Positions 1 to 8,396 of a DNA stretch of 46,622 nucleotides are shown piece after piece. A program made the translations under genes and the position numbers. This DNA comes from Dehalococcoidia bacterium (lineage in GTDB: Bacteria > Chloroflexota > Dehalococcoidia > Bin125), in contig JAJDYG010000023.1 in the NCBI GenBank assembly GCA_022822855.1, positions 1-46,622 on the forward strand. The letters are read 5' to 3'. Every line of letters starts with the position of its first letter. Within the stretch, counting starts at the first letter, position 1. The notes under the pieces were generated by a model, which saw only the letters and a program-made list of their open reading frames with translations, did no database searches and was not told where the DNA came from.

Positions 1-304
1 CTAGGGCGTGTTCACACTAGGCTCATTCCACGTTGCCCCGTGCTTGACACGGGGCCCAGACCTCGAGGCTTGGGAGCAGCAACGCCGTCGTCCTTGGCTC
101 AACGGTGGAGCGGGCGGACTCACGCGCGAGCATCGAGGTGAGGCCAAGGTCATCTCGCGCATGAACCTGGGCGCTCTGGGCCCCGTGTCAAGCACGGGGC
201 GACGATCGCTTGGCGTATTGCGCTTGGCGTGGGCCATTCTGACCCGCGTCGGCTTACACCAACATGAATCGTCCCGCTGAGACAGAAGTGTGAACACGCC
301 CTAG
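1..304. mobile_element. MITE-like element, copy 1 (E1)
   Basis: A noncoding element bounded by perfect 18-bp terminal inverted repeats (CTAGGGCGTGTTCACACT at 1-18 and its complement at 287-304). The outermost bases are CTAG on both sides. This fits insertion of a GGGCGTG...CACGCCC element into the TA of a CTAG target with TA duplication, the target preference known for IS630-Tc1/mariner transposons. Inside is a core (about 35-210) bounded by inverted GCCCCGTG...CACGGGGC hairpins. No transposase is encoded, so movement would need a transposase in trans. The right end supplies the stop codon of hsp20. A second copy lies at 13430-13802. The window starts exactly at the left terminus, so an assembly break at a multicopy repeat is possible. 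Confidence 0.75.
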
Positions 305-801
305 TCGTCGGCGACGACTTCAGCCTCGGCCTCGCTGACCGCCCCAGCGTTGATCGCGATCTTCTGCGGCTCGGGCTCTTCGCCCTTGGGCAGCGAGAGT
401 TCGAGCACGCCGTTGGCCAGGTGGGCGGAGATCTTCGAGGAGTCGTACGCCGGGTCGAGCCGGAAACTGCGGCTCAGCACGGTGCGCGTGACCTCGCGGC
501 GGCGGTACTTGCGGTCCTCGCCGGCGCCGTTCTCCGAGCTCGCGTCGCTCGCGTGCTCGGCGTGGATCGTCAGCTGACCGTCATCCACAGTCACCGAGAT
601 CTCGTCCTCGGCGAAGCCGGGAACCCAGGCCTCGATGCCGATCCCCTGGTCGTTCTCGTAGACGTTGACCGGAAGCTGCCAGGACGTGGTCGGCATCTTG
701 CCGGCCGCCGTCGAGGCGACTCTGCCCGGGCGTCGCGCGAAAGCGCTATTGAACAGGCTGTCGAACTCCGCAAACGGATCGCGAATCAGGATCTTGCTCA
801 T
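301..801 (-). CDS. Small heat-shock protein, Hsp20/alpha-crystallin family
   Basis: A 166-residue small heat-shock chaperone that would hold unfolding proteins as cytoplasmic oligomers. The alpha-crystallin domain spans roughly residues 42-150 and carries the hallmark ANGVLELSLPK block, followed by a C-terminal I-x-I motif (IAI) used for oligomer assembly. The tail is acidic. I chose the ATG at 801 because AAGGAG lies just upstream with good spacing; an in-frame ATG at 879 would add residues unlike the family and lies close to the promoter. The TAG stop lies inside the terminal repeat of element E1. It is transcribed divergently from dnaJ-hspR-clpC across a shared control region with candidate HAIR operators, so it is probably HspR-repressed and heat-inducible. 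Family assignment is firm; the regulation is inferred. Confidence 0.95.
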   Translation of the reverse strand: MSKILIRDPFAEFDSLFNSAFARRPGRVASTAAGKMPTTSWQLPVNVYENDQGIGIEAWVPGFAEDEISVTVDDGQLTIHAEHASDASSENGAGEDRKYRRREVTRTVLSRSFRLDPAYDSSKISAHLANGVLELSLPKGEEPEPQKIAINAGAVSEAEAEVVADD

Positions 802-888
802 CGTTGGCTCCTTTCTGCCGATGCTGTTGAGCGTCATCCCATCGGTCTTGACCACAAGGTACGCAGGGAATTCAGCCATGTCAACAAC

Positions 889-928
889 CTTGAGTGTGTT
901 CTATACAACTTTCCTGCCCTCTAGCTAA
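889..928 (-). promoter_or_regulatory. hsp20 promoter with candidate HAIR operator
   Basis: On the minus strand a -35-like TTAGCT (928-923) is 17 bases from a good -10, TATAGA (905-900). Just downstream is ACTCAAG (895-889), a perfect right arm of the HspR HAIR operator (CTTGAGT-N7-ACTCAAG). The left arm, seven bases away (909-903, GTTGTAT), matches at only 4 of 7 positions. HspR bound here would cover the -10 and start site. Confidence 0.55.
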
Positions 929-964
929 CATCAGAGGCAAAAGGCTGATAGTCTGGCACTCAAG
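925..964 (+). promoter_or_regulatory. dnaJ-hspR-clpC promoter with candidate HAIR operator
   Basis: CTAACA (925-930) and GATAGT (947-952), spaced by 16 bases, form a plausible promoter. ACTCAAG at 958-964 is a perfect HAIR right arm; the left arm seven bases upstream (944-950) is degenerate. Arm placement relative to the -10 mirrors the hsp20 promoter on the other strand. A 7-base match alone occurs by chance a few times in a window this size; two matches within 76 bp next to hspR is the stronger point. Confidence 0.5.
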
Positions 965-983
965 AACGCAACGGGACGCAATC

Positions 984-1949
984 ATGCCGCTTGACTTCTA
1001 TCAGACCCTCGGCGTCTCCAAGGATGCTTCGGACAAGGACATCTCTTCTGCCTATCGCCGGCTCGCTCGCCAATACCACCCTGACGTGACCGGCGGCGAC
1101 AAGGAGGCCGAAGAACGCTTCAAGCAGGTCAACACGGCACACGCTGTCCTTTCCGACTCAGCGAAGCGGGCCGCGTACGACAAGTGGGGCGACCAATGGG
1201 AGCACGCCGAACAGCTCGAAGAGATGCAGCGCCAACATGGCGGGCACGGCGGATTCGATGGCTTCGCTGGGTTCGGCGGCGGTCAGCCGTTCGGCGGCTC
1301 GCAGGGCAACATCCACTTCGACTTCGGTGAGCAGTTTGGCGACGCTGGGGATCTCGGCGACCTCCTTGGCAATCTCTTCGGCGGGCGCTCCAGCGGTCCC
1401 GGGGCGATGCCGCGCCAACCGGTTCGGGGCCGAGACATCGAACACGACATCAACGTCTCGCTGCGCGAGGCCTTCCATGGCACCACGCGGACCTTGCAGC
1501 GCGGCGCGGGCGGATCGCGGCTCGAAGTCACGATCCCACCGGGCGTCGGCGATGGGCAGCGAATCAAGTTCACCGGCAAGGGCGAGGACTCGCACGGCGG
1601 ACAGGACGGCGACCTGTTCATCGTCGTCCACGTCGACGATGACCCGCTCTTCGAACGCCGCGGCGACGACCTGCACGTGCCGGTCGATGTCTCCGTCAGT
1701 ACGGCCGCGCTGGGCGGCGAGGTCGCCGTCCGCTCGCTGAGCGGCAGCGGCCGGCTCGCCCTGCGCATCCCCGCTGGCACGCAGAACGGACGCGTCTTCC
1801 GCCTCGCAGGACAGGGCATGCCCCGCTTCAAGCGCGACGGCCGCGGGGACATCCTCGCCGAGGTCCGCTTGCGCATGCCGGAGCCGTTGACACCCGAACA
1901 GACCGAGCTGTTCCGCCAGCTCCGAGACCTGGAAGGCGGCTCCGAATGA
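984..1949 (+). CDS. cbpA: DnaJ-class co-chaperone, CbpA-like (no zinc finger)
   Basis: A 321-residue J-domain co-chaperone that stimulates DnaK ATPase. The J domain fills residues 3-70 with the invariant HPD at 32-34. A Gly/Phe-rich linker runs to about residue 150, and two beta-sandwich substrate-binding domains follow (VTIPPGVGDGQRIKFTGKG; LRIPAGTQNGRVFRLAGQGM). The four CxxCxGxG zinc motifs of type I DnaJ are absent, so it is a type II/CbpA-like protein. The ATG at 984 matches the usual N-terminus (MPLDFYQTLGV); an in-frame upstream start at 894 would place coding sequence over the promoter. It is the first gene of an operon and overlaps hspR by four bases (ATGA). No dnaK or grpE lies in the window. 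Confidence 0.95.
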   Translation: MPLDFYQTLGVSKDASDKDISSAYRRLARQYHPDVTGGDKEAEERFKQVNTAHAVLSDSAKRAAYDKWGDQWEHAEQLEEMQRQHGGHGGFDGFAGFGGGQPFGGSQGNIHFDFGEQFGDAGDLGDLLGNLFGGRSSGPGAMPRQPVRGRDIEHDINVSLREAFHGTTRTLQRGAGGSRLEVTIPPGVGDGQRIKFTGKGEDSHGGQDGDLFIVVHVDDDPLFERRGDDLHVPVDVSVSTAALGGEVAVRSLSGSGRLALRIPAGTQNGRVFRLAGQGMPRFKRDGRGDILAEVRLRMPEPLTPEQTELFRQLRDLEGGSE

Positions 1950-2292
1950 ACGATCGGCCTGTCTACACGATCCGCATCGCCGCCGAGATGATCGGCGTCC
2001 ACCAGCAGACCCTGCGCACCTACGAGCGCGAAGGCCTGCTCACCCCGGCCCGCTCTGCCGGACGACAGCGGCTCTACAGCGAGGAAGACATCGAGCGCCT
2101 GCGCATCATCCGGCGGCTGATCGATGAGCTCGGGGTCAACCTCGCCGGGGCCGACATCATACTCCGGCTGCGCGAGCAGATCGACGAACTGCAGGCCGAG
2201 AACCATCGCCTGCGCAACGAGATTCAGCGCCACCGCGACCAACGGTTACCCAGCGTCCGGCCACCCCGTTTCGACAGACAGGAGCGACGACG

Positions 2293-2296
<4 letters not shown>
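1946..2296 (+). CDS. hspR: HspR, MerR-family heat-shock repressor
   Basis: A 116-residue repressor of the HspR branch of the MerR family. The winged helix-turn-helix occupies about residues 7-75 (the YTIRIAAEMIGVHQQTLRTY segment is characteristic), and a coiled-coil dimerisation helix follows (LREQIDELQAENHRLRNEI). No effector-binding domain is present, as usual for HspR. In Actinobacteria and Deinococcus, HspR binds HAIR inverted repeats and needs DnaK as co-repressor. Here it sits between dnaJ and clpC, overlapping both by four bases (ATGA), so all three should be translated together and the operon should be autoregulated. The family call is strong; the operator sites are inferred. Confidence 0.95.
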
Positions 2297-4722
<2,426 letters not shown>

Positions 4723-4741
4723 TGACCCCTGATCCAGCCCT

Positions 4742-4802
4742 CCGTGTCCCCGCATCCCCTGGTCAAGCCAGGGGCAGGCAAGTGCGGGGCAGGCAAGCAC
4801 GG
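4742..4802. repeat. Triple-nested hairpin, recursive form of the CCCCGTG-TCAAG-CACGGGG repeat
   Basis: Three stems nest inside each other: CCGTG/CACGG outside, CCCCGCA/TGCGGGG (4748-4754, 4783-4789) inside it, and CCCCTGG/CCAGGGG (4756-4762, 4768-4774) innermost with loop TCAAG. The spacer CAGGCAAG follows each of the two inner stems. The layout is what repeated insertion of a hairpin into the T^CAAG loop of the previous one would give. It lies just after clpC and might also end transcription. Confidence 0.75.
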
Positions 4803-4821
4803 GGGCTGGGGTTCTCTGGGG

Positions 4822-5136
4822 TCAATGGGGGTCCTCCTCTTCCTCTGCGGCTTCCTCTTCTTCCCGCCTGGTCTGCGACTGTTCATATAGCAACCGCCGC
4901 GACTCTTCCGCCGCAGTCTCACCTCCACAGTTTGGACAGCCGCTCGTTCCATCTGAGGGGCCTCCCAACTCATCGGCCAGGCCCAGCTCACGCATCACGT
5001 CGGCGTGGCGCGGGTTATTGGGCGACGTTTCGCGCACAATCGTCACCAGCGCCTTGACCCGCACGTAGGCGGGGCCCTCTTTGGCAATCTCCGAGAGATC
5101 GCCCATCGCTTCGCGGTAACCCATGGGTTTCTGCAT
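4822..5136 (-). CDS. Small protein with CPNCGG motif and acidic tail
   Basis: A predicted 104-residue protein of unknown function. A helical N-terminal part (MGYREAMGDLSEIAKEGPAY...) is followed by one CPNCGG motif at about residues 67-72 and a strongly charged tail that ends in a Glu run (EEEEAAEEEEDPH). With one CxxC only, metal binding would need dimerisation or a partner. I chose the ATG at 5136 because GAGGAG lies four bases upstream and a good promoter (TTGAGA, 16 bases, TATGAT) lies just beyond. The longer in-frame start at 5181 would overlap the -35/-10 region. It is convergent with clpC. Codon usage and these signals suggest a real gene, but I recognise no family. Confidence 0.6.
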   Translation of the reverse strand: MQKPMGYREAMGDLSEIAKEGPAYVRVKALVTIVRETSPNNPRHADVMRELGLADELGGPSDGTSGCPNCGGETAAEESRRLLYEQSQTRREEEEAAEEEEDPH

Positions 5137-5166
5137 CCTTCTCCTCACTTCCCACACAGTCAGACC

Positions 5167-5194
5167 ATCATATCCAAACATCTGTACATCTCAA
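5167..5194 (-). promoter_or_regulatory. Promoter of the CPNCGG small protein
   Basis: On the minus strand TTGAGA (5194-5189), a 16-base spacer and TATGAT (5172-5167) form one of the best sigma-70-like promoters in the window. A ribosome site GAGGAG and ATG follow about 25-30 bases downstream. Confidence 0.6.
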
Positions 5195-5255
5195 GCATCC
5201 CTGCGTCGGAGTTGACAGGGGCTCGGAGGCGGCGCGGGGAGAGAAAAAAACTGGT

Positions 5256-5452
5256 CGATGCCCCGCGCCCCGACGCGGGGCCCAGAGCAACGACGCCTGC
5301 CGACAAGACGCGGGTTGCCTCAGCTCAGACGCCGATAGCAGACCTCCCGCTCACCGGCTTGGGTGAGGAGCACCGCGGAACTTCGCTCAACCATCGAGGT
5401 CTGGGCCCCGTGTCCCCGCATCAAGTGCGGGGCAGGCAAGCACGGGGCATCG
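5256..5452. repeat. Free-standing core module A
   Basis: A 197-bp module bounded by CGATGCCCCG...CGGGGCATCG inverted ends. Its right end is a doubly nested hairpin (CCCCGTG, T, CCCCGCA-TCAAG-TGCGGGG, CAGGCAAG, CACGGGG at 5406-5447). Read on the minus strand it resembles the core inside elements E1 and E2 (CCCAGACCTCG start, CTCTGGGCCCC end), but it lacks their terminal repeats. It is followed 25 bp later by module B. No reading frame in it is credible. Confidence 0.75.
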
Positions 5453-5477
5453 ACACCGGAGCGTGGGGCAACGAACA

Positions 5478-5674
5478 CGATGCCCCGCGCCCCGACGCGG
5501 GGCCTAGAGCAGCGAAGCCTGCCAATGAGACGCGGGGTGCTTCAGTTCAGACGCCGGCGGGGGACTTCCCGCTCACCAGCTCAAGTGAGGATCACCGTGG
5601 AGGTCCGCTCAGACATGGAGGTCTGGGCCCCGTGTCCCCGCATCAAGTGCGGGGCAGGCAAGCACGGGGCATCG
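5478..5674. repeat. Free-standing core module B, tandem with A
   Basis: A second 197-bp copy in the same orientation as module A, starting 222 bp downstream of it, with identical termini and the same doubly nested hairpin at its right end. The middle differs at scattered positions, so the duplication is not very recent. The gap between them (5453-5477) is unrelated. The rest of 5137-5790 holds the promoter of the small protein, a hairpin at 5707-5727 and the upstream region of the crotonase gene. Confidence 0.75.
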
Positions 5675-5706
5675 GACAAAGGAACGGGGGAGCGGAGAGG
5701 GAGCGG

Positions 5707-5727
5707 GTCCCCGAACACGTCGGGGAC
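5707..5727. repeat. GTCCCCGA hairpin, copy 1
   Basis: GTCCCCGA (5707-5714) pairs with TCGGGGAC (5720-5727) around a 5-base loop. The surrounding GGAGCGGGTCCCCGA also occurs at 13343-13359 with a shorter stem, so it is a small dispersed repeat. A TATACACT -10-like box follows at about 5751. Confidence 0.5.
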
Positions 5728-5790
5728 TGGGAGGGGGCGGTCTGGGTGCGGTTATACACTCGATGGGACACCCACCGATCTGGAGGCCCA

Positions 5791-6600
5791 ATGACCACCC
5801 ATGCACCCCCCGTGACCGAGACGCTGCTCTACGAAGAGCGCGGACACGTTGCGATCATCACCCTGAACCGACCGGAACGCTTGAACGCGATCTCCAATGA
5901 AATGCTGGAAGCGCTCTCTGCCCAGCTCATCGCCTGTCAGCGCGAACCCGAGATTCGCGTGATCGTCCTGACCGGCGCCGGACGCGGCTTCTGCTCCGGA
6001 CTCGACCTCGTCGATCAGCAGCAGCGCCTGTCCACCGGCGAGGGCCGGCCGGGCTACTCGCTCTTCGACCTGCGCGATGCGCCGCCGGTCGTGCTTCAGA
6101 AGATGGACAAGCCGGTGATCTGCGCGCTCAACGGCGCGGCCGCCGGTTACGGCATGGACATGGCCTTGCTGGCCGACATCCGGATCGCCTCCGACCGCGC
6201 CAAGATGGGCGCGGTCTTCGCGCGCCGCGGCGTGCTGCCCGAGTCGGGCGGCACCTGGATCCTGCCCCGCCTGCTCGGCTGGGCCCGAGCCGCCGAGGTC
6301 GCGTTCCGCGGCCGCGTGCTCGACGCCGAGGAGTCGCTGGACGTCGGCCTGGTCAACGAGATCGTCCCCCACGACGAGCTGATGACCCGAACCCTCGAAC
6401 TGGCCGACGAGATCGCGGCCAACGCGCCGCTCTCAGTGCAGGCGACCAAGCGCATGATGCGCCTGGGCATGGACGAGCCCTTCGAGGCGGCCGTCGACCA
6501 CATCTACCTCCAGCTCCTGCCCCTCTTCGGTTCCGACGACTTCAAGGAAGGCGTCCGCTCCTTCATGGAAAAGCGCGACCCCAACTTCCAGGGCCGCTGA
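5791..6600 (+). CDS. Enoyl-CoA hydratase/isomerase (crotonase family)
   Basis: A 269-residue crotonase-fold enzyme acting on acyl-CoA thioesters, probably in fatty-acid or aromatic breakdown. The N-terminal RPERLNAIS block, the oxyanion-hole segment AGRGFCSGLDL and the NGAAAGYGMDMALLADIRIAS block are all present. The catalytic-region segment RRGVLPESGGTWILPRLLG keeps one Glu, as in hydratase/isomerases with a single acidic residue, so exact substrate and reaction stay open. Start at 5791 is set by GGAGG four bases upstream; the open frame continues upstream through the hairpin repeats, but that part encodes repeat-derived peptide and is not counted. It probably stands alone or leads into the DinB-like gene. 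Confidence 0.9.
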   Translation: MTTHAPPVTETLLYEERGHVAIITLNRPERLNAISNEMLEALSAQLIACQREPEIRVIVLTGAGRGFCSGLDLVDQQQRLSTGEGRPGYSLFDLRDAPPVVLQKMDKPVICALNGAAAGYGMDMALLADIRIASDRAKMGAVFARRGVLPESGGTWILPRLLGWARAAEVAFRGRVLDAEESLDVGLVNEIVPHDELMTRTLELADEIAANAPLSVQATKRMMRLGMDEPFEAAVDHIYLQLLPLFGSDDFKEGVRSFMEKRDPNFQGR

Positions 6601-6601
6601 T

Positions 6602-6653
6602 TCCCTCTCCCCCCGCTCCGCGGGGGAGATGCCGTAGGCAGAGGGGGGCTGCC
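6602..6653. repeat. CCCCTCT/AGAGGGG cruciform repeat, copy 1
   Basis: Outer arms CCCTCT/AGAGGGG enclose a CCCCCCGC-TCC-GCGGGGG hairpin and a second hairpin TGCCGTAGGCA, giving a possible three-way junction. Related copies are at 7263, 11583 and 19691, all between genes. Confidence 0.7.
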
Positions 6654-6671
6654 CCAGCGAAAGGCGACAAT

Positions 6672-7220
6672 ATGCCCCAACGACCAATCGCCGACGACGA
6701 AATCCAGCGCGTCTCCAGCTACCTGCTGGCGCAGGGCGAGAAGTACACCTGGATCGAGCTCTGGCCGCGTGTCGTCGACGCACGGATCGACTTCCTCAAC
6801 ACCCTCAACCGGGTCACGCCGGAGCAGGCCTCCTGGAAACCCGCGCCGGAAGACTGGAGCATCGAGGAGGTCGCTCAGCACGTGCTGGACGGATCGCGGC
6901 GCAACGCCGACATGATCGCCAACCTCTCCTACGGGCGTGAGCCCAACCTCGGACCGCAGGGCATCGGCGCGATCGACCCGGCGCAGCGCGCCGCGTCGCT
7001 GGGCTGGCCCGAGCTGGTCAACACGCTGATCGAGGACTCGCGGCTGTTCGGCAACGTGATTGACGGATTGCCCGAGCCGCCGGAGTTCGAGCCGCGCCCG
7101 GCTCACCCCTTCTTCGGTCCGCTGCACTCGCGCGCCTGGTTCATGTTCCAGCGCGTCCACGACCTCGACCACGTCAACCAGGTCAACGCGATCAAGGAGA
7201 CCGAGGGCTACCCCGGATAA
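6672..7220 (+). CDS. DinB-like four-helix protein
   Basis: A 182-residue protein with the pattern of the DinB/YfiT-like four-helix bundle: a first helix (ARIDFLNTLNRVTPEQASWKP), DWSIEEVAQHVLDG with the first conserved His, and a final helix with HDLDHVNQV carrying two more His that would form a metal site. DinB-like proteins include thiol-dependent (mycothiol or bacillithiol) transferases and many of unknown role. A moderate ribosome site (AAAGGCG) precedes the ATG. Next to an acyl-CoA enzyme and an F420-type oxidoreductase, a detoxification or thiol-transfer role is plausible but not shown. Confidence 0.75.
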   Translation: MPQRPIADDEIQRVSSYLLAQGEKYTWIELWPRVVDARIDFLNTLNRVTPEQASWKPAPEDWSIEEVAQHVLDGSRRNADMIANLSYGREPNLGPQGIGAIDPAQRAASLGWPELVNTLIEDSRLFGNVIDGLPEPPEFEPRPAHPFFGPLHSRAWFMFQRVHDLDHVNQVNAIKETEGYPG

Positions 7221-7224
7221 ACTC

Positions 7225-7318
7225 TCCCCCGCGTAGGCGGGGAGGGAGATGTCCCGAAGTTCTTCCCCTCTCCCCCCGCTCCGCGGGGGGAGATGTCACG
7301 AAGTGACAGAGGGGGGTC
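7225..7318. repeat. CCCCTCT/AGAGGGG cruciform repeat, copy 2 with a partial copy
   Basis: 7267-7315 has outer arms CCCCTCT/AGAGGGG, a CCCCCCGC/GCGGGGGG hairpin and a TGTCAC-GAA-GTGACA hairpin. Just before it (7225-7255) is a degenerate partial copy (CTCCCCCGCGTAGGCGGGGAGGGAGATGTC), so two units lie in tandem. Confidence 0.7.
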
Positions 7319-7349
7319 CGGCCCGCCATCAAGTAGGAAGTCACCCGCT

Positions 7350-8396
7350 ATGAGAGTCGCCATCGGGATGCATCGCGACGGCATCAACGACTGGGATTCC
7401 GCTGTCCGCTACGCCCGCGAGGCCGAACGGCTGGGCGTCTTCTCGTTCTGGTCGGCCGAGGCCTGGGGCCACGACGGGATCACCCCGCTCGGCTACCTGG
7501 CCGGCAAGACCGAGACGATCAAGCTCGGCACGGGCATCATCCAGGGCGGCACCCGATCTCCAGCCCTGGTCGGCATGACCGCGATGAGCCTGCAGTCGAT
7601 GTCCGGCGGCCGCTTCATGCTCGGACTGGGCACCTCGGGACCGCAGGTCGTCGAGGGCTGGCACGGCGTGCCCTTCGCCGGGGCCGTCTCCCGGCTCAAG
7701 GAGACCGCCGAGATCGTGCGCATGGTCTGCAACGGCGAGCGCGTGATCTACGAGGGCAAGCACTACACGCTGCCGTTACCGGGCGGCGAGGGCAAGGCCC
7801 TGCGCTCGGGTGCGCCGCCGGTTGAGCCGCCGCCGATCTACCTCGCCTCGCTCGGGCCGCGCAGCCTGCAGATCTGCGGCGCCGTCGCCGACGGCTGGCT
7901 CGGCACCTCGTTCATCCCGGAAACCGCCGAGGTCTTCCTCGACGATATCCGCGCCGGGGCCGAATCGGCCGGACGAAGTCTCGACGAGATCGACCTCGAA
8001 GCCGCCGCCGGGATCGAGTTCACCGACGATCCCGAAGAGGCGGGCAAGCGGCACGCTCGCGGGATTGCCTTCACGCTCGGGGCGATGGGATCAGCCAAGA
8101 CCAACTTCTACAACGACGCCTTCTGCCGACAGGGCTGGGACGACGTCGCCAAGGAAGTCCAGCGGCTCTGGGTATCGGGCGAACGCGACCTGGCCCGCGA
8201 CCGCGTGCCTGTGGAGCTGGCCTTCAAGGTCAACATGATTGGCACGGACGCCGATGTCCTCGAGCGGCTGCGCGTCTACCGCGACGCGGGGATCAACACG
8301 ATCCGCGCCGGCATCGCTGGAGAGACCGTCAACGATCGGATCGCCAACCTCGAACGGTTCATGCATCTGGTCGACGAGGTCAACGCTGAGTCATGA
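7350..8396 (+). CDS. F420-dependent LLM-class oxidoreductase
   Basis: A 348-residue luciferase-like TIM-barrel enzyme. The N-terminal MRVAIGMHRDGINDW strand, the EAERLGVFSFWSAEAWGHDGITPLGYLAGKT block and the LGTGIIQGGTRSPALVGMTAMSLQSMSGGRFMLGLGTSGPQVVEGWHG block are typical of the F420-type branch (as in MSMEG-like and methylene-H4MPT-reductase-like enzymes). The substrate is unknown. The ATG at 7350 with AGGAAG upstream gives the normal family N-terminus; an upstream in-frame start at 7293 lies in the hairpin repeat. It ends in a six-base convergent overlap with the UnbV lipoprotein gene. npdG and cofE at 36-37 kb show that the cell makes and reduces F420. Confidence 0.9.
   Translation: MRVAIGMHRDGINDWDSAVRYAREAERLGVFSFWSAEAWGHDGITPLGYLAGKTETIKLGTGIIQGGTRSPALVGMTAMSLQSMSGGRFMLGLGTSGPQVVEGWHGVPFAGAVSRLKETAEIVRMVCNGERVIYEGKHYTLPLPGGEGKALRSGAPPVEPPPIYLASLGPRSLQICGAVADGWLGTSFIPETAEVFLDDIRAGAESAGRSLDEIDLEAAAGIEFTDDPEEAGKRHARGIAFTLGAMGSAKTNFYNDAFCRQGWDDVAKEVQRLWVSGERDLARDRVPVELAFKVNMIGTDADVLERLRVYRDAGINTIRAGIAGETVNDRIANLERFMHLVDEVNAES

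Noticed and set aside
1..297. Open frames on both strands inside element E1
   Set aside because: They read through terminal and internal inverted repeats and differ between E1 and E2; the element is noncoding.
5005..5790. N-terminal extension of the crotonase reading frame through the hairpin repeats
   Set aside because: The added peptide is made of repeat-encoded segments (VRGRQARG and the like), and a good ribosome site marks the ATG at 5791.
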